Shown: positions 1 to 4,539, counted from the stretch's first letter. The stretch is DNA of 8,503 bases from JBGLNJ01 sp964353405 (GCA_964353405.1 CAYGWJ010000170.1:1-8503); one strand, 5' to 3'. Notes: a model not told the origin generated them from the letters alone. Made by a program: numbers and translations.

Positions 1-270
1 GCCGAAAAATCGCTGCGCGACCTGGGCGACAAGGTGTCGGCGCCCGATCGAAGCAAGATCGAAGCGCAGGTCAACTCGCTCAAAGAAACGATGAAAGGCG
101 AAGACACCAGCCGCATCCGCGCGGAAATCTCGGAACTGCAACAGGCGATGATGGCGCTGGGGCAGACGATGTACGGCGGCCCGAGCCCGAGCGGCGACAA
201 GCCAGGCGGCAACGGCCACGGCGAGCCTCGCGGCGAAGATGTGGTGGAAGGCGAATATCAAAAGATGTAA
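1..270 (+). CDS. dnaK: DnaK (Hsp70) chaperone, C-terminal end only
   Basis: The window opens inside a reading frame that runs from base 1 to TAA at 268-270. The first residues (AEKSLRDLGDKVSAPDRSKI) and the following helix-rich stretch, with LQQAMMALGQTMYGG near its end, match the alpha-helical lid at the C-terminus of Hsp70 proteins. A Gly/Pro-rich linker follows, and the tail ends DVVEGEYQKM, equivalent to the EDVVDAEF-type tail that bacterial DnaK uses for co-chaperone contacts. DnaK is the cytoplasmic ATP-dependent chaperone that works with DnaJ and GrpE. The ATPase and substrate-binding domains lie upstream of the window. A GTG at base 34 is only an internal codon and not a start. The position next to a membrane protease and two hsp20 genes fits a heat-shock neighbourhood. 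The frame appears intact. Confidence 0.93.
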   Translation, partial: AEKSLRDLGDKVSAPDRSKIEAQVNSLKETMKGEDTSRIRAEISELQQAMMALGQTMYGGPSPSGDKPGGNGHGEPRGEDVVEGEYQKM

Positions 271-278
271 GACCCCCA

Positions 279-319
279 CCCCTGGCCCCTCCCCCTGTTT
301 TGCGGGGGAGGGGTTGGGG
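279..319. repeat. C/G-rich hairpin repeat downstream of dnaK
   Basis: A perfect 10-bp stem (CCCCTCCCCC at 286-295 with GGGGGAGGGG at 304-313, loop 296-303) is extended by CCCC 279-282 with GGGG 316-319 across a small internal loop. It starts nine bases after the dnaK stop. It could end the dnaK transcript, but no T-tract follows, so it is just as likely a dispersed intergenic repeat of the kind common in environmental Chloroflexota-like genomes. Confidence 0.6.
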
Positions 320-351
320 AGAGGGTGTCAGCCAACTGTCCGCCGGAAGCA

Positions 352-378
352 TTGACAATAAGCAACAAATCTGATACT
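352..378 (+). promoter_or_regulatory. Putative sigma70-type promoter of the zinc peptidase gene
   Basis: TTGACA at 352-357 is a perfect -35 hexamer. GATACT at 373-378 (four of six matches, 15-base spacer), or alternatively TACTCT at 375-380 (17-base spacer), could be the -10. It lies about 25-30 bases before the start codon, with a strong ribosome binding site, GGAGGTG (394-400), between them. This implies that the peptidase gene is transcribed separately from dnaK. Confidence 0.5.
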
Positions 379-404
379 CTTTCGGCGTAGACTGGAGGTG
401 TGAA

Positions 405-1118
405 ATGTTTTTCTTCAATCCAACGTATTTCATCTTTGCGCTGCCCGCGCTGATTCTGGCGTTCTATGCCCAGTGGCGCGTGAAAAGCGCCTATAACAAG
501 TGGCTGCGCGTTCGCAACACACGCGGCCTCACCGGCTTGCAAGCGGCCAAGATGTTGCTCAACTATAACAACCTGGGTCACGTCAGCATCGAAGGGACGC
601 AAGGCGCGCTCACCGATCATTACGACCCGCGCACACAGACCATGCGGCTTTCGCCTGACGTGGCGAACTCGAACTCGGTGGCGGCGGTCGCCGTGGTGGC
701 GCATGAAATCGGCCATGCCGTTCAGGATGCTCAGGCCTATGTGCCGATGAAGGTGCGCAGCGCCATTGTGCCGGGCGTGCAGATCGGCTCGTGGCTCGGC
801 CCCATTCTGTTCTTCATCGGCTTCCTGATGGCCGGGTACTTTCGCTCGGCGATTGGCTATCAGATCGCCTGGCTCGGCGTGCTGTTCTTTTCCGGCGCGC
901 TGGTCTTTGCTTTCGCCACGCTGCCCGTCGAGTTCAACGCGAGCGCTCGCGCCAGGGCCATGCTGACCGATGCCGGGCTGATCTACACCGATGAGATGAA
1001 GGGTGTCAGCTCCGTGCTGGATGCAGCCGCCTTGACGTATGTTGCCGCGGCAGCCCAGGCGCTTTCGACGCTGCTCTACTATATCTTTTTGCTCGGTGGG
1101 TTCCGCAGGCGGAATTAG
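405..1118 (+). CDS. YugP-like membrane zinc metallopeptidase
   Basis: This 237-residue protein belongs to the neutral zinc metallopeptidase family typified by Bacillus YugP (Zn_peptidase_2), integral membrane proteins presumed to degrade membrane or misfolded proteins; a physiological substrate is not established. The catalytic signature HEIGH is at residues 100-104, where H100 and H104 would bind zinc and E101 would act as the general base. E177 in LPVEFNAS is the likely third ligand, by analogy with related peptidases. Hydrophobic segments are near residues 4-22, 127-145, 153-173 and 213-232. The family motif around YDPRTQTMRLSPDV (73-86) precedes the active site. ATG 405 is chosen because GGAGGTG lies five bases upstream and the protein then begins with the usual short first membrane helix. 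Length is typical for the family. It is a single gene between dnaK and the hsp20 pair, in keeping with protein quality control. Confidence 0.92.
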   Translation: MFFFNPTYFIFALPALILAFYAQWRVKSAYNKWLRVRNTRGLTGLQAAKMLLNYNNLGHVSIEGTQGALTDHYDPRTQTMRLSPDVANSNSVAAVAVVAHEIGHAVQDAQAYVPMKVRSAIVPGVQIGSWLGPILFFIGFLMAGYFRSAIGYQIAWLGVLFFSGALVFAFATLPVEFNASARARAMLTDAGLIYTDEMKGVSSVLDAAALTYVAAAAQALSTLLYYIFLLGGFRRRN

Positions 1119-1120
1119 AG

Positions 1121-1266
1121 GCTGTCTGAAAAAGTAGCCTAGGAGAGTGATGAAAAAACCCCTCTTTCGCCGCAGAGAACGCAAAGAGCGCAGAGAAAAC
1201 CTAATAAAACTCGGCGTCCTCAGCGACCTCGGCGGTAAAAAGATGGCTTTTTCAGCAGTCTCCTAG
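1121..1266. repeat. MITE-like or REP-like imperfect palindromic element
   Basis: This non-coding element starts three bases after the peptidase stop. Its ends are imperfect inverted repeats, GCTGTCTGAAAAAG (1121-1134) and CTTTTTCAGCAGTC (1247-1260). An exact inverted pair, CTAGGAGA (1139-1146) and TCTCCTAG (1259-1266), lies beside them. The centre is a diverged palindrome: the left arm 1168-1197 shows a 9-base periodic pattern (CGCAGAGAA, CGCAAAGAG, CGCAGAGAA), and the right arm 1210-1236 repeats the pattern in reverse orientation with substitutions. No reading frame crosses it. The layout resembles a small non-autonomous transposable element or bacterial interspersed mosaic repeat. Confidence 0.6.
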
Positions 1267-1271
1267 CTATC

Positions 1272-1429
1272 TGTATTCAGCGCATCGTAGACAACCAGTG
1301 TATTCAGCGCATCGTGTAATGCCTGAACAGGGGCCTCGAAAACACGCATGAAATAAGGCTTTTCGAAGCTCGCTGGATGTTTCTAGTGGAAACCTTAAAG
1401 GAAACTTTATTCCACGATGCGCTGAATAC
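1272..1429. repeat. Triplicated 16-17 base repeat, two direct and one inverted
   Basis: TGTATTCAGCGCATCGT occurs at 1272-1288 and again at 1299-1315. Its inverse, ACGATGCGCTGAATAC, occurs at 1414-1429. The second copy and the inverted copy form a 17-bp perfect terminal inverted repeat (1300-1316 with 1413-1429) around about 96 bases of non-coding DNA. That interior contains a smaller inverted pair, GTGGAA/TTCCAC (1386-1391/1410-1415). This is the shape of a miniature inverted-repeat element with one end duplicated. I see no gene and no obvious target-site duplication. Confidence 0.65.
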
Positions 1430-1442
1430 GGATACCTAGCCC

Positions 1443-1474
1443 CTTGTGGGCGACGGGCACAAGACGGGCACAAG
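1443..1474. promoter_or_regulatory. Possible second HspR-like operator upstream of hsp20
   Basis: CTTGTG (1443-1448) and CACAAG (1458-1463) are separated by nine bases, the same half-sites and spacing as the operator at 1590-1610. A further CACAAG half-site follows at 1469-1474, because the 11-base unit GACGGGCACAA is tandemly repeated at 1452-1473. The site is 147 bases upstream of the main operator. It may simply be a GC-rich hairpin; the call rests on the matching geometry. Confidence 0.3.
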
Positions 1475-1531
1475 GCCCGATGCTACGGGCTTTCCAGACA
1501 AGTTCTTTGCAATCGCAAGCGATCACACACA

Positions 1532-1560
1532 GGGGCGACCCTTGAAGCGCGGGTCGCCCC
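1532..1560. terminator. Strong GC hairpin, possible terminator or dispersed repeat
   Basis: GGGGCGACCC (1532-1541) pairs perfectly with GGGTCGCCCC (1551-1560) across a 9-base loop. GACG and then five T residues (1565-1569) follow, so it could act as an intrinsic terminator on the plus strand, though the T-run is offset from the stem by four bases. It isolates the hsp20 promoter from upstream readthrough. Confidence 0.45.
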
Positions 1561-1587
1561 GACGTTTTTAATGAATTTCTAACAGAG

Positions 1588-1612
1588 CGCTTGTGTTATT
1601 CTAACACAAGCG
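1588..1612. promoter_or_regulatory. HAIR-like operator (HspR-type) of the hsp20 genes
   Basis: CGCTTGTGTTA (1588-1598) and TAACACAAGCG (1602-1612) form a perfect 11-bp inverted repeat around TTC. Within it, CTTGTGT-N7-ACACAAG (1590-1610) has the architecture of the HAIR element bound by the MerR-family heat-shock repressor HspR (CTTGAGT-N7-ACTCAAG). It differs at one symmetrical base per half-site. It overlaps the presumed -35 region of the first hsp20 gene, where a repressor would be expected to act. No hspR gene is visible here. Binding by HspR is inferred from sequence similarity alone. Confidence 0.6.
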
Positions 1613-1621
1613 AGGTATAGT
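1591..1621 (+). promoter_or_regulatory. Promoter of the hsp20 genes
   Basis: TATAGT at 1616-1621 matches the -10 consensus in five of six positions. TTGTGT at 1591-1596 is the best -35, at a long 19-base spacing, and lies inside the left operator arm. Transcription would start near 1628, giving a leader of about 59 bases. The leader contains a small hairpin (AGCGCC 1645-1650 with GGCGCT 1656-1661) and the ribosome binding site AGGAGGTG at 1675-1682. Confidence 0.5.
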
Positions 1622-1686
1622 TATCAGCGTAAGCAGGAAATCTCAGCGCCAGAGAGGCGCTCTGACATAACAGCAGGAGGTGCACA

Positions 1687-2136
1687 ATGTCTGATGGACT
1701 CGTTCGATGGGAACCGTTCCGCGACCTGGTGACGCTGCGAGAGGCGATGGATCGTTTGTTCACCGAAAGCTTTGTCCGGCCCGGTGCAGCCTTTCCTCCC
1801 CTCGGCGTGGAGGGCCCGGCGGTAGACATGTATCAGACCAAGGACGACATTGTCGTCAAGGCGGCCATCCCCGGCGTCAAGCCCGAAGATATTGACATCG
1901 CCGTGACGGGCGACCTGCTCACCATCAAGGGCGAGCTGAAGGAAGAAGAAAAGGTCGAAGAGGGCAATTATTTCCGACAAGAGCGCCGCTATGGCCAGTT
2001 CATGCGCGAGTTTGCCCTGCCCACCCAGGTGAACGCCGACAAGGCCAGGGCCGAGTTTGAGCACGGCGTCCTGACGCTGCGCCTGCCCAAGGCCGAAGAA
2101 GTCAAGCCCAAAAGCATCAAGGTCAAAGCCAAATAG
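1687..2136 (+). CDS. hsp20: Small heat-shock protein, Hsp20/alpha-crystallin family (first copy)
   Basis: This is a 149-residue cytoplasmic small heat-shock protein. Proteins of this family form oligomers that hold unfolding proteins in a refoldable state for the DnaK system, without using ATP. The alpha-crystallin domain spans roughly residues 45-135, beginning PAVDMYQTKDDIVV and ending in the family signature GVLTLRLPK (127-135). The C-terminal tail has the I-x-V motif (IKV, 144-146) that docks neighbouring dimers. The short N-terminal arm contains WEPFRDL, typical of bacterial class A members. Start ATG 1687 follows AGGAGGTG at a spacing of four bases. It is the first gene after the HAIR-like operator and promoter and lies 53 bases before a second hsp20, so the two are probably cotranscribed. 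Length and motifs are normal. Confidence 0.95.
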   Translation: MSDGLVRWEPFRDLVTLREAMDRLFTESFVRPGAAFPPLGVEGPAVDMYQTKDDIVVKAAIPGVKPEDIDIAVTGDLLTIKGELKEEEKVEEGNYFRQERRYGQFMREFALPTQVNADKARAEFEHGVLTLRLPKAEEVKPKSIKVKAK

Positions 2137-2137
2137 C

Positions 2138-2167
2138 CGCTGGCGCAGCCAGCGCATTTTGATGCGC
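2138..2167. other. Overlapping alternative hairpins between the two hsp20 genes
   Basis: CGCTGG/CCAGCG (2138-2143/2149-2154) and GCGCA/TGCGC (2152-2156/2163-2167) share bases 2152-2154, so only one can form completely. They lie just before the AAAAGGAG ribosome binding site of the second hsp20. They could protect or partly terminate the transcript and tune the ratio of the two proteins. This is inferred from base pairing only. Confidence 0.35.
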
Positions 2168-2189
2168 CACTTTTAAAAGGAGCCAAGCC

Positions 2190-2630
2190 ATGCCCGCTAT
2201 CATTCGATGGAGTCCCGCGCGCGATATGGTGCGCTTGAGCGATGCGATGGATCGCATGTTTGAGGATGCCTGGACGCGGCCCATGCCGGCGCGCGTCGAG
2301 CGCGAAGCGCGCCTGCCGCTGGACGTGTACACCACACCCAGCGAGGTCGTCCTCACGGCCAACGTGCCCGGCCTCAAGCCGGACGAAGTCGAGATCACGC
2401 TCGAAGGCGACACGCTGTCCATCCACGGCGAATTCAAGGCGCCGATGGATAATGTGGAATACGTCTTCCAGGAGCGGTCCTTCGGCAAGTTCAGCCGCAC
2501 GCTCACCATCAACGTGCCGGTGGACGTGAACAAGGTTGAAGCGACGTTCGACAACGGCGTGCTGACCATCACACTGCCCAAAGCCGAAGCCGCCCGGCCC
2601 AAGACGATCAAGGTGGAAGCGAAAAAGTAA
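2190..2630 (+). CDS. hsp20: Small heat-shock protein, Hsp20/alpha-crystallin family (second copy)
   Basis: This 146-residue protein is clearly homologous to, but well diverged from, the preceding Hsp20. Its alpha-crystallin domain covers roughly residues 43-131, with NVPGLKPDEVEITLEGDTLSI-type strands in the middle and GVLTITLPK at 123-131. The tail carries IKV at 140-142 before VEAKK-type residues. The N-terminal arm IIRWSPARDMVRLSDAMDRMF parallels WEPFRDLVTLREAMDRLF of the first copy, which points to an old tandem duplication. ATG 2190 follows AAAAGGAG (2175-2182). It probably shares the upstream HspR-like promoter and would co-assemble or act on different clients. Its last 47 codons are present a second time at 4035-4180 as a broken copy. 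Confidence 0.95.
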   Translation: MPAIIRWSPARDMVRLSDAMDRMFEDAWTRPMPARVEREARLPLDVYTTPSEVVLTANVPGLKPDEVEITLEGDTLSIHGEFKAPMDNVEYVFQERSFGKFSRTLTINVPVDVNKVEATFDNGVLTITLPKAEAARPKTIKVEAKK

Positions 2631-2640
2631 CGCCATGGTA

Positions 2641-2662
2641 GGGCGGCATTCTCATGCCGCCC
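2641..2662. repeat. Hairpin between hsp20 and fmdB
   Basis: GGGCGGCAT (2641-2649) and ATGCCGCCC (2654-2662) pair perfectly around TCTC. No T-tract follows. The equivalent hairpin in the duplicated block (4191-4212) has one stem mismatch. It sits 10 bases after the hsp20 stop and could end that message or stabilise its 3' end. Confidence 0.6.
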
Positions 2663-2678
2663 ACACAGGCGATGTCCT

Positions 2679-2894
2679 ATGCCGATGTACACCTACCGAT
2701 GCGAGCAATGCGGCGTCCGCTTTGACCGCAGACAAAGCTTTACTGCGCAAGCGCTCACGCGCTGCCCGGAATGCCGGGGCCGCGTCCGCCGGTTGATTCA
2801 ACCCGCCGGCATCGTGTTCAAAGGCAGCGGGTGGTACATCACCGACAGCAAAAAGAAACCGGCCGAGGTCAAGCCCCAAAGCAAAACTGACTGA
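2679..2894 (+). CDS. FmdB-family zinc-ribbon protein (first copy)
   Basis: This 71-residue protein is of the FmdB/putative regulatory zinc-ribbon family. Two CxxC pairs, C8-C11 (CEQC) and C29-C32 (CPEC), would hold one zinc ion. The family hallmarks MPMYTYRCEQCG at the start and GIVFKGSGWYITDS (44-57) near the end are both present, followed by a lysine-rich tail. FmdB was named as a possible regulator of amide-utilisation genes in Methylophilus, but the role of most family members is unknown. ATG 2679 starts the conserved MPMY sequence; the ribosome binding site is weak (AGGCGA at 2667-2672). It lies 48 bases after hsp20 and may be the last gene of the stress operon. A second complete copy is at 4229. 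Confidence 0.9.
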   Translation: MPMYTYRCEQCGVRFDRRQSFTAQALTRCPECRGRVRRLIQPAGIVFKGSGWYITDSKKKPAEVKPQSKTD

Positions 2895-2895
2895 C

Positions 2896-2936
2896 GCCGA
2901 GTGCCTCTCGGCAGAATCGCTGCCGAGTGCCTCTCG
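2896..2936. repeat. 15-base direct repeat pair after fmdB
   Basis: GCCGAGTGCCTCTCG occurs at 2896-2910 and 2922-2936, a 26-base period. The corresponding stretch after the second fmdB has only one copy (about 4457-4471), so the unit was gained or lost after the block was duplicated. Confidence 0.7.
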
Positions 2937-2958
2937 AAGGAGAGGCGCAAAGCGTCCG

Positions 2959-2981
2959 GCCCCACGCCCTGCGCGTGGGGC
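2959..2981. terminator. Hairpin after the first fmdB, possible terminator
   Basis: GCCCCACGC (2959-2967) pairs perfectly with GCGTGGGGC (2973-2981) across CCTGC. It has no T-run, so intrinsic termination is doubtful. The same hairpin ends the duplicated block at 4494-4516, and homology between the blocks stops about 10 bases beyond it in both places. Confidence 0.45.
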
Positions 2982-3150
2982 TGTCCATCTGGCAACCACC
3001 TTTACCGCAATCTAACCTTGCCACGATAGCCACCGCGCGTTGTTATATGTTTGTTACACCGCCTCCCCTTCTGTGATGCTCTCGTTATGTGTCACCACTA
3101 AACTTCCATAGTAACCTGTTTGCCAATTAGTTAGGCGGATAGATTCGGGT

Positions 3151-3357
3151 TACAATAATAGCGCGCCACAGTGCTTGCAACACTTGAGGCACCCCCAGCC
3201 TCAGGAAAAGGAACCCCAAGCAACTGGCCTTGGAGACCGAGTGGACGCAAGACCGGCTCAAGGAAAATGACTTGTCAAAGTGCGAGGCAGATGGCGTCCC
3301 GCCGATTTTGTCCGCGCCGCCCGGCGATTAGGCCGGATTAGGGCAGAGGAGAGTAAG
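3151..3357 (+). promoter_or_regulatory. Promoter -10 and long, possibly structured leader of the kinase gene
   Basis: Bases 2992-3357 contain no gene. TACAAT at 3151-3156 is a good -10 without a convincing -35. A start near 3163 would give a leader of about 195 bases. The leader holds TGAGGC/GCCTCA (3185-3190/3198-3203), then CCAAG/CTTGG (3216-3220/3229-3233). A competing longer stem pairs CCTTG..AG..CCG (from 3228) with CGG..CT..CAAGG (to about 3262). The last two structures exclude each other, as in a regulatory leader. The loop contains GGACGCAA (3243-3250), a short match to the c-di-GMP-I aptamer core, but the rest does not fit clearly. Confidence 0.35.
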
Positions 3358-3987
3358 ATGATCACACTAGAACAAGACGACAAGACTGCGCTATCTGAGC
3401 GCCCGCCAATTGATGTCGAGGCATTGGCCCATGAGGCAGCCTTTGAAAACAGTGACGACAGCATGTTTGTATTGGATGAGCAAGATAGGATCATCTACCT
3501 AAACCGCATTGCTCGCCAATTCGTACATGACCCGAGCCTCCAGATCACTGGCCAGCCATCTACTCACGTATTGAGTGCCTGGCCTGCTTTGGCCGAGCGT
3601 CTCCAAGATCGCGCCACTGACCAGGCAGAGATCAGCCTGGGCGCCGGCGAGCAAAAGCGCGAGTACAGACTGAGATCGTTGCCGTTGACTGATGGAGCGC
3701 AACAACTCGGACGGCTGGTTATTCTGCAAGACGTGACCGGGCAAAAGTGTTCACGTGGAGAACAGCCGGCGCCTGAGAGACCTGCACAGGCCAATGTTGA
3801 CTTTGCACGTATGATAGTGCACGATCTCCGCACACCGCTCACGACGGCCAACGGGTATACTGACCTCCTGCTGCGTGGAGCTGTGGGCACTCTAAGTGAA
3901 AACCAACGTTGCTTCATCGAGTTTGTCAAGTCGAGCATCGAGCAGATGAGTCTGCTACTGACCGATCTTGTTAGTGCCCGACGATGA
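3358..3987 (+). pseudogene. Truncated PAS-HisKA sensor histidine kinase lacking the ATPase domain
   Basis: The frame gives 209 residues from ATG 3358, which has GAGGAGAG upstream; an in-frame ATG at 3280 has no ribosome binding site. Residues 30-125 resemble a PAS sensor domain (NSDDSMFVLDEQDRIIYLNR, then a strand ending RLVILQDVT). Residues 148-206 are the HisKA dimerisation and phosphoacceptor domain, with the H-box HDLRTP at 155-160, so H155 is the phosphorylation site. The protein stops at LLTDLVSARR, where kinases normally continue LLDISRIE and then carry the N, G1, F and G2 boxes of the HATPase_c domain. All of that is missing. The TGA stop lies within a REP-like hairpin, and hsp20 homology starts 47 bases later, so a deletion or recombination removed the 3' part. 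It cannot autophosphorylate by itself. It is probably dead, although a standalone dimerising fragment is conceivable. No membrane segment is seen. Confidence 0.85.
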
Positions 3988-4025
3988 ATCATCGGGCTTG
4001 GACACAAAACGCGCTGAAGCGCGTT
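3976..4025. repeat. Paired REP-like hairpins at the kinase/hsp20 junction
   Basis: GCCCGA/TCGGGC (3976-3981/3992-3997) is followed by a perfect AACGCGC-TGAA-GCGCGTT hairpin (4008-4025). Two neighbouring short palindromes of this kind are typical of REP or BIME elements. The first contains the TGA that ends the truncated kinase. Hsp20 homology begins at 4035, nine bases after the second. Confidence 0.65.
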
Positions 4026-4034
4026 GGGGAATCA

Positions 4035-4180
4035 GCAAGTTCAGCCGCACGCTCACCATCAACGTGCCGGTGGATGTGAACAAGGTTGAAGCGACATTCG
4101 ACAGCGGCGTGCTGACCATCACGCTGCCCAAAGCTAAAGCCGCTCGCCCCAAGACGATCAAGGTGGAAGCGGAAAAGTAA
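4035..4180 (+). pseudogene. hsp20 3' fragment (duplicate of the second hsp20)
   Basis: This region encodes the last 47 residues of an Hsp20, from KFSRTLTINVPVDVNKV through GVLTITLPK to TIKVEAEK and a TAA stop. It is about 94% identical at the DNA level to 2485-2630. The N-terminal arm and the first two-thirds of the alpha-crystallin domain are absent. An ATG at 3968 would give a 70-residue frame running through the REP element, but it has no plausible ribosome binding site and no homology before residue 100 of the parent. Differences include N122S and E133K relative to the parent. It is best read as a non-functional remnant at the left edge of the duplicated block. Confidence 0.92.
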
Positions 4181-4228
4181 CACCGTGGTAGGGCGGCCTT
4201 CTCATGCCGCCCACACAGGCGATGTCCT

Positions 4229-4444
4229 ATGCCGATGTACACCTACCGATGCGAGCAATGCGGCGTCCACTTTGACCGCATACAAAGCTTTTCTGCGCAT
4301 GCGCTCACGCGCTGCCCGGAATGCCACGGCCACGTCCGCCGGTTGATTCAACCTGCCGGCATCGTGTTCAAGGGCAGCGGGTGGTACATCACCGACAGCA
4401 AAAAGAAACCGGCAGAGACCAAGCCCGAAAGCAAGACTGGCTAA
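4229..4444 (+). CDS. FmdB-family zinc-ribbon protein (second copy)
   Basis: This is a complete 71-residue paralogue of the protein at 2679, with both zinc-binding pairs (C8-C11, C29-C32) and the GIVFKGSGWYITDS segment intact. The two proteins differ at nine positions: R14H, R18I, T22S, Q24H, R33H, R35H, V64T, Q67E and D71G. Four of these changes create histidines close to the zinc site. Only about four silent differences are visible, so amino-acid change is high relative to silent change. The upstream hairpin and weak AGGCGA site are the same as in the first copy. The original promoter is not duplicated. Expression would need readthrough from the kinase promoter or an unseen start, so the gene may be drifting or silent although the frame is open. 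Confidence 0.8.
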   Translation: MPMYTYRCEQCGVHFDRIQSFSAHALTRCPECHGHVRRLIQPAGIVFKGSGWYITDSKKKPAETKPESKTG

Positions 4445-4493
4445 CGCGGAATCGTTGCCGAGTGCCTCTCGAACGAGCGGCACAAAGCTTCCA

Positions 4494-4516
4494 GCCCCAC
4501 GCCCTGCGCGTGGGGC
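4494..4516. terminator. Hairpin after the second fmdB, possible terminator
   Basis: GCCCCACGC and GCGTGGGGC pair perfectly around CCTGC, identical to the hairpin at 2959-2981. There is no T-tract. It marks the right end of the duplicated block. Confidence 0.45.
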
Positions 4517-4539
4517 TGTCCATTTGATCCAGGGCAAGA

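Larger units (their letters stand above)
2485..2991 (+). repeat. Segmental direct repeat, left copy (hsp20 3' end to fmdB)
   Basis: Bases 2485-2991 correspond to 4035-4526 in direct orientation. The block contains the last 47 codons of hsp20, an intergenic hairpin, the whole fmdB gene and a trailing hairpin. Over the hsp20 part I count 9 differences in 146 bases (about 94% identity). The left copy has an extra 26-base unit after fmdB, while other bases there also differ. The repeats flank about 1.04 kb that holds the truncated kinase. Confidence 0.95.
4035..4526 (+). repeat. Segmental direct repeat, right copy
   Basis: This is the partner of 2485-2991: hsp20 fragment, hairpin (4191-4212, one mismatch), complete fmdB and the GCCCCACGC/GCGTGGGGC hairpin (4494-4502/4508-4516). 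It is about 15 bases shorter because one unit of the 26-base repeat after fmdB is absent, with small differences around it. Homology ends abruptly around 4526, after which the intron remnant begins. Confidence 0.95.

Noticed and set aside
258..1184. Long minus-strand open frame of 308 codons opposite the zinc peptidase gene
   Set aside because: It is the antisense shadow of a GC-rich gene. Its translation has low-complexity Arg/Gly/His composition, no domain, and runs through the hairpin repeat. The plus strand has HEIGH, membrane helices and a ribosome binding site.
1645..1682. RNA thermometer in the leader of the first hsp20
   Set aside because: A 6-bp hairpin is present, but nothing pairs convincingly with AGGAGGTG, and no ROSE or fourU motif is visible.
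1624..2692. Minus-strand frames of 177, 215 and 189 codons opposite the two hsp20 genes
   Set aside because: They are mirror frames of strongly conserved alpha-crystallin genes, with no recognisable domains or start signals.
3280..3357. Upstream in-frame ATG adding 26 residues to the truncated kinase
   Set aside because: No ribosome binding site precedes it and the added residues are basic and non-homologous. ATG 3358 has GAGGAGAG at good spacing.
3968..4180. 70-residue frame starting before the hsp20 fragment
   Set aside because: The first part is translated REP sequence overlapping the kinase end, with no start signals. Only the last 47 codons are hsp20-derived.
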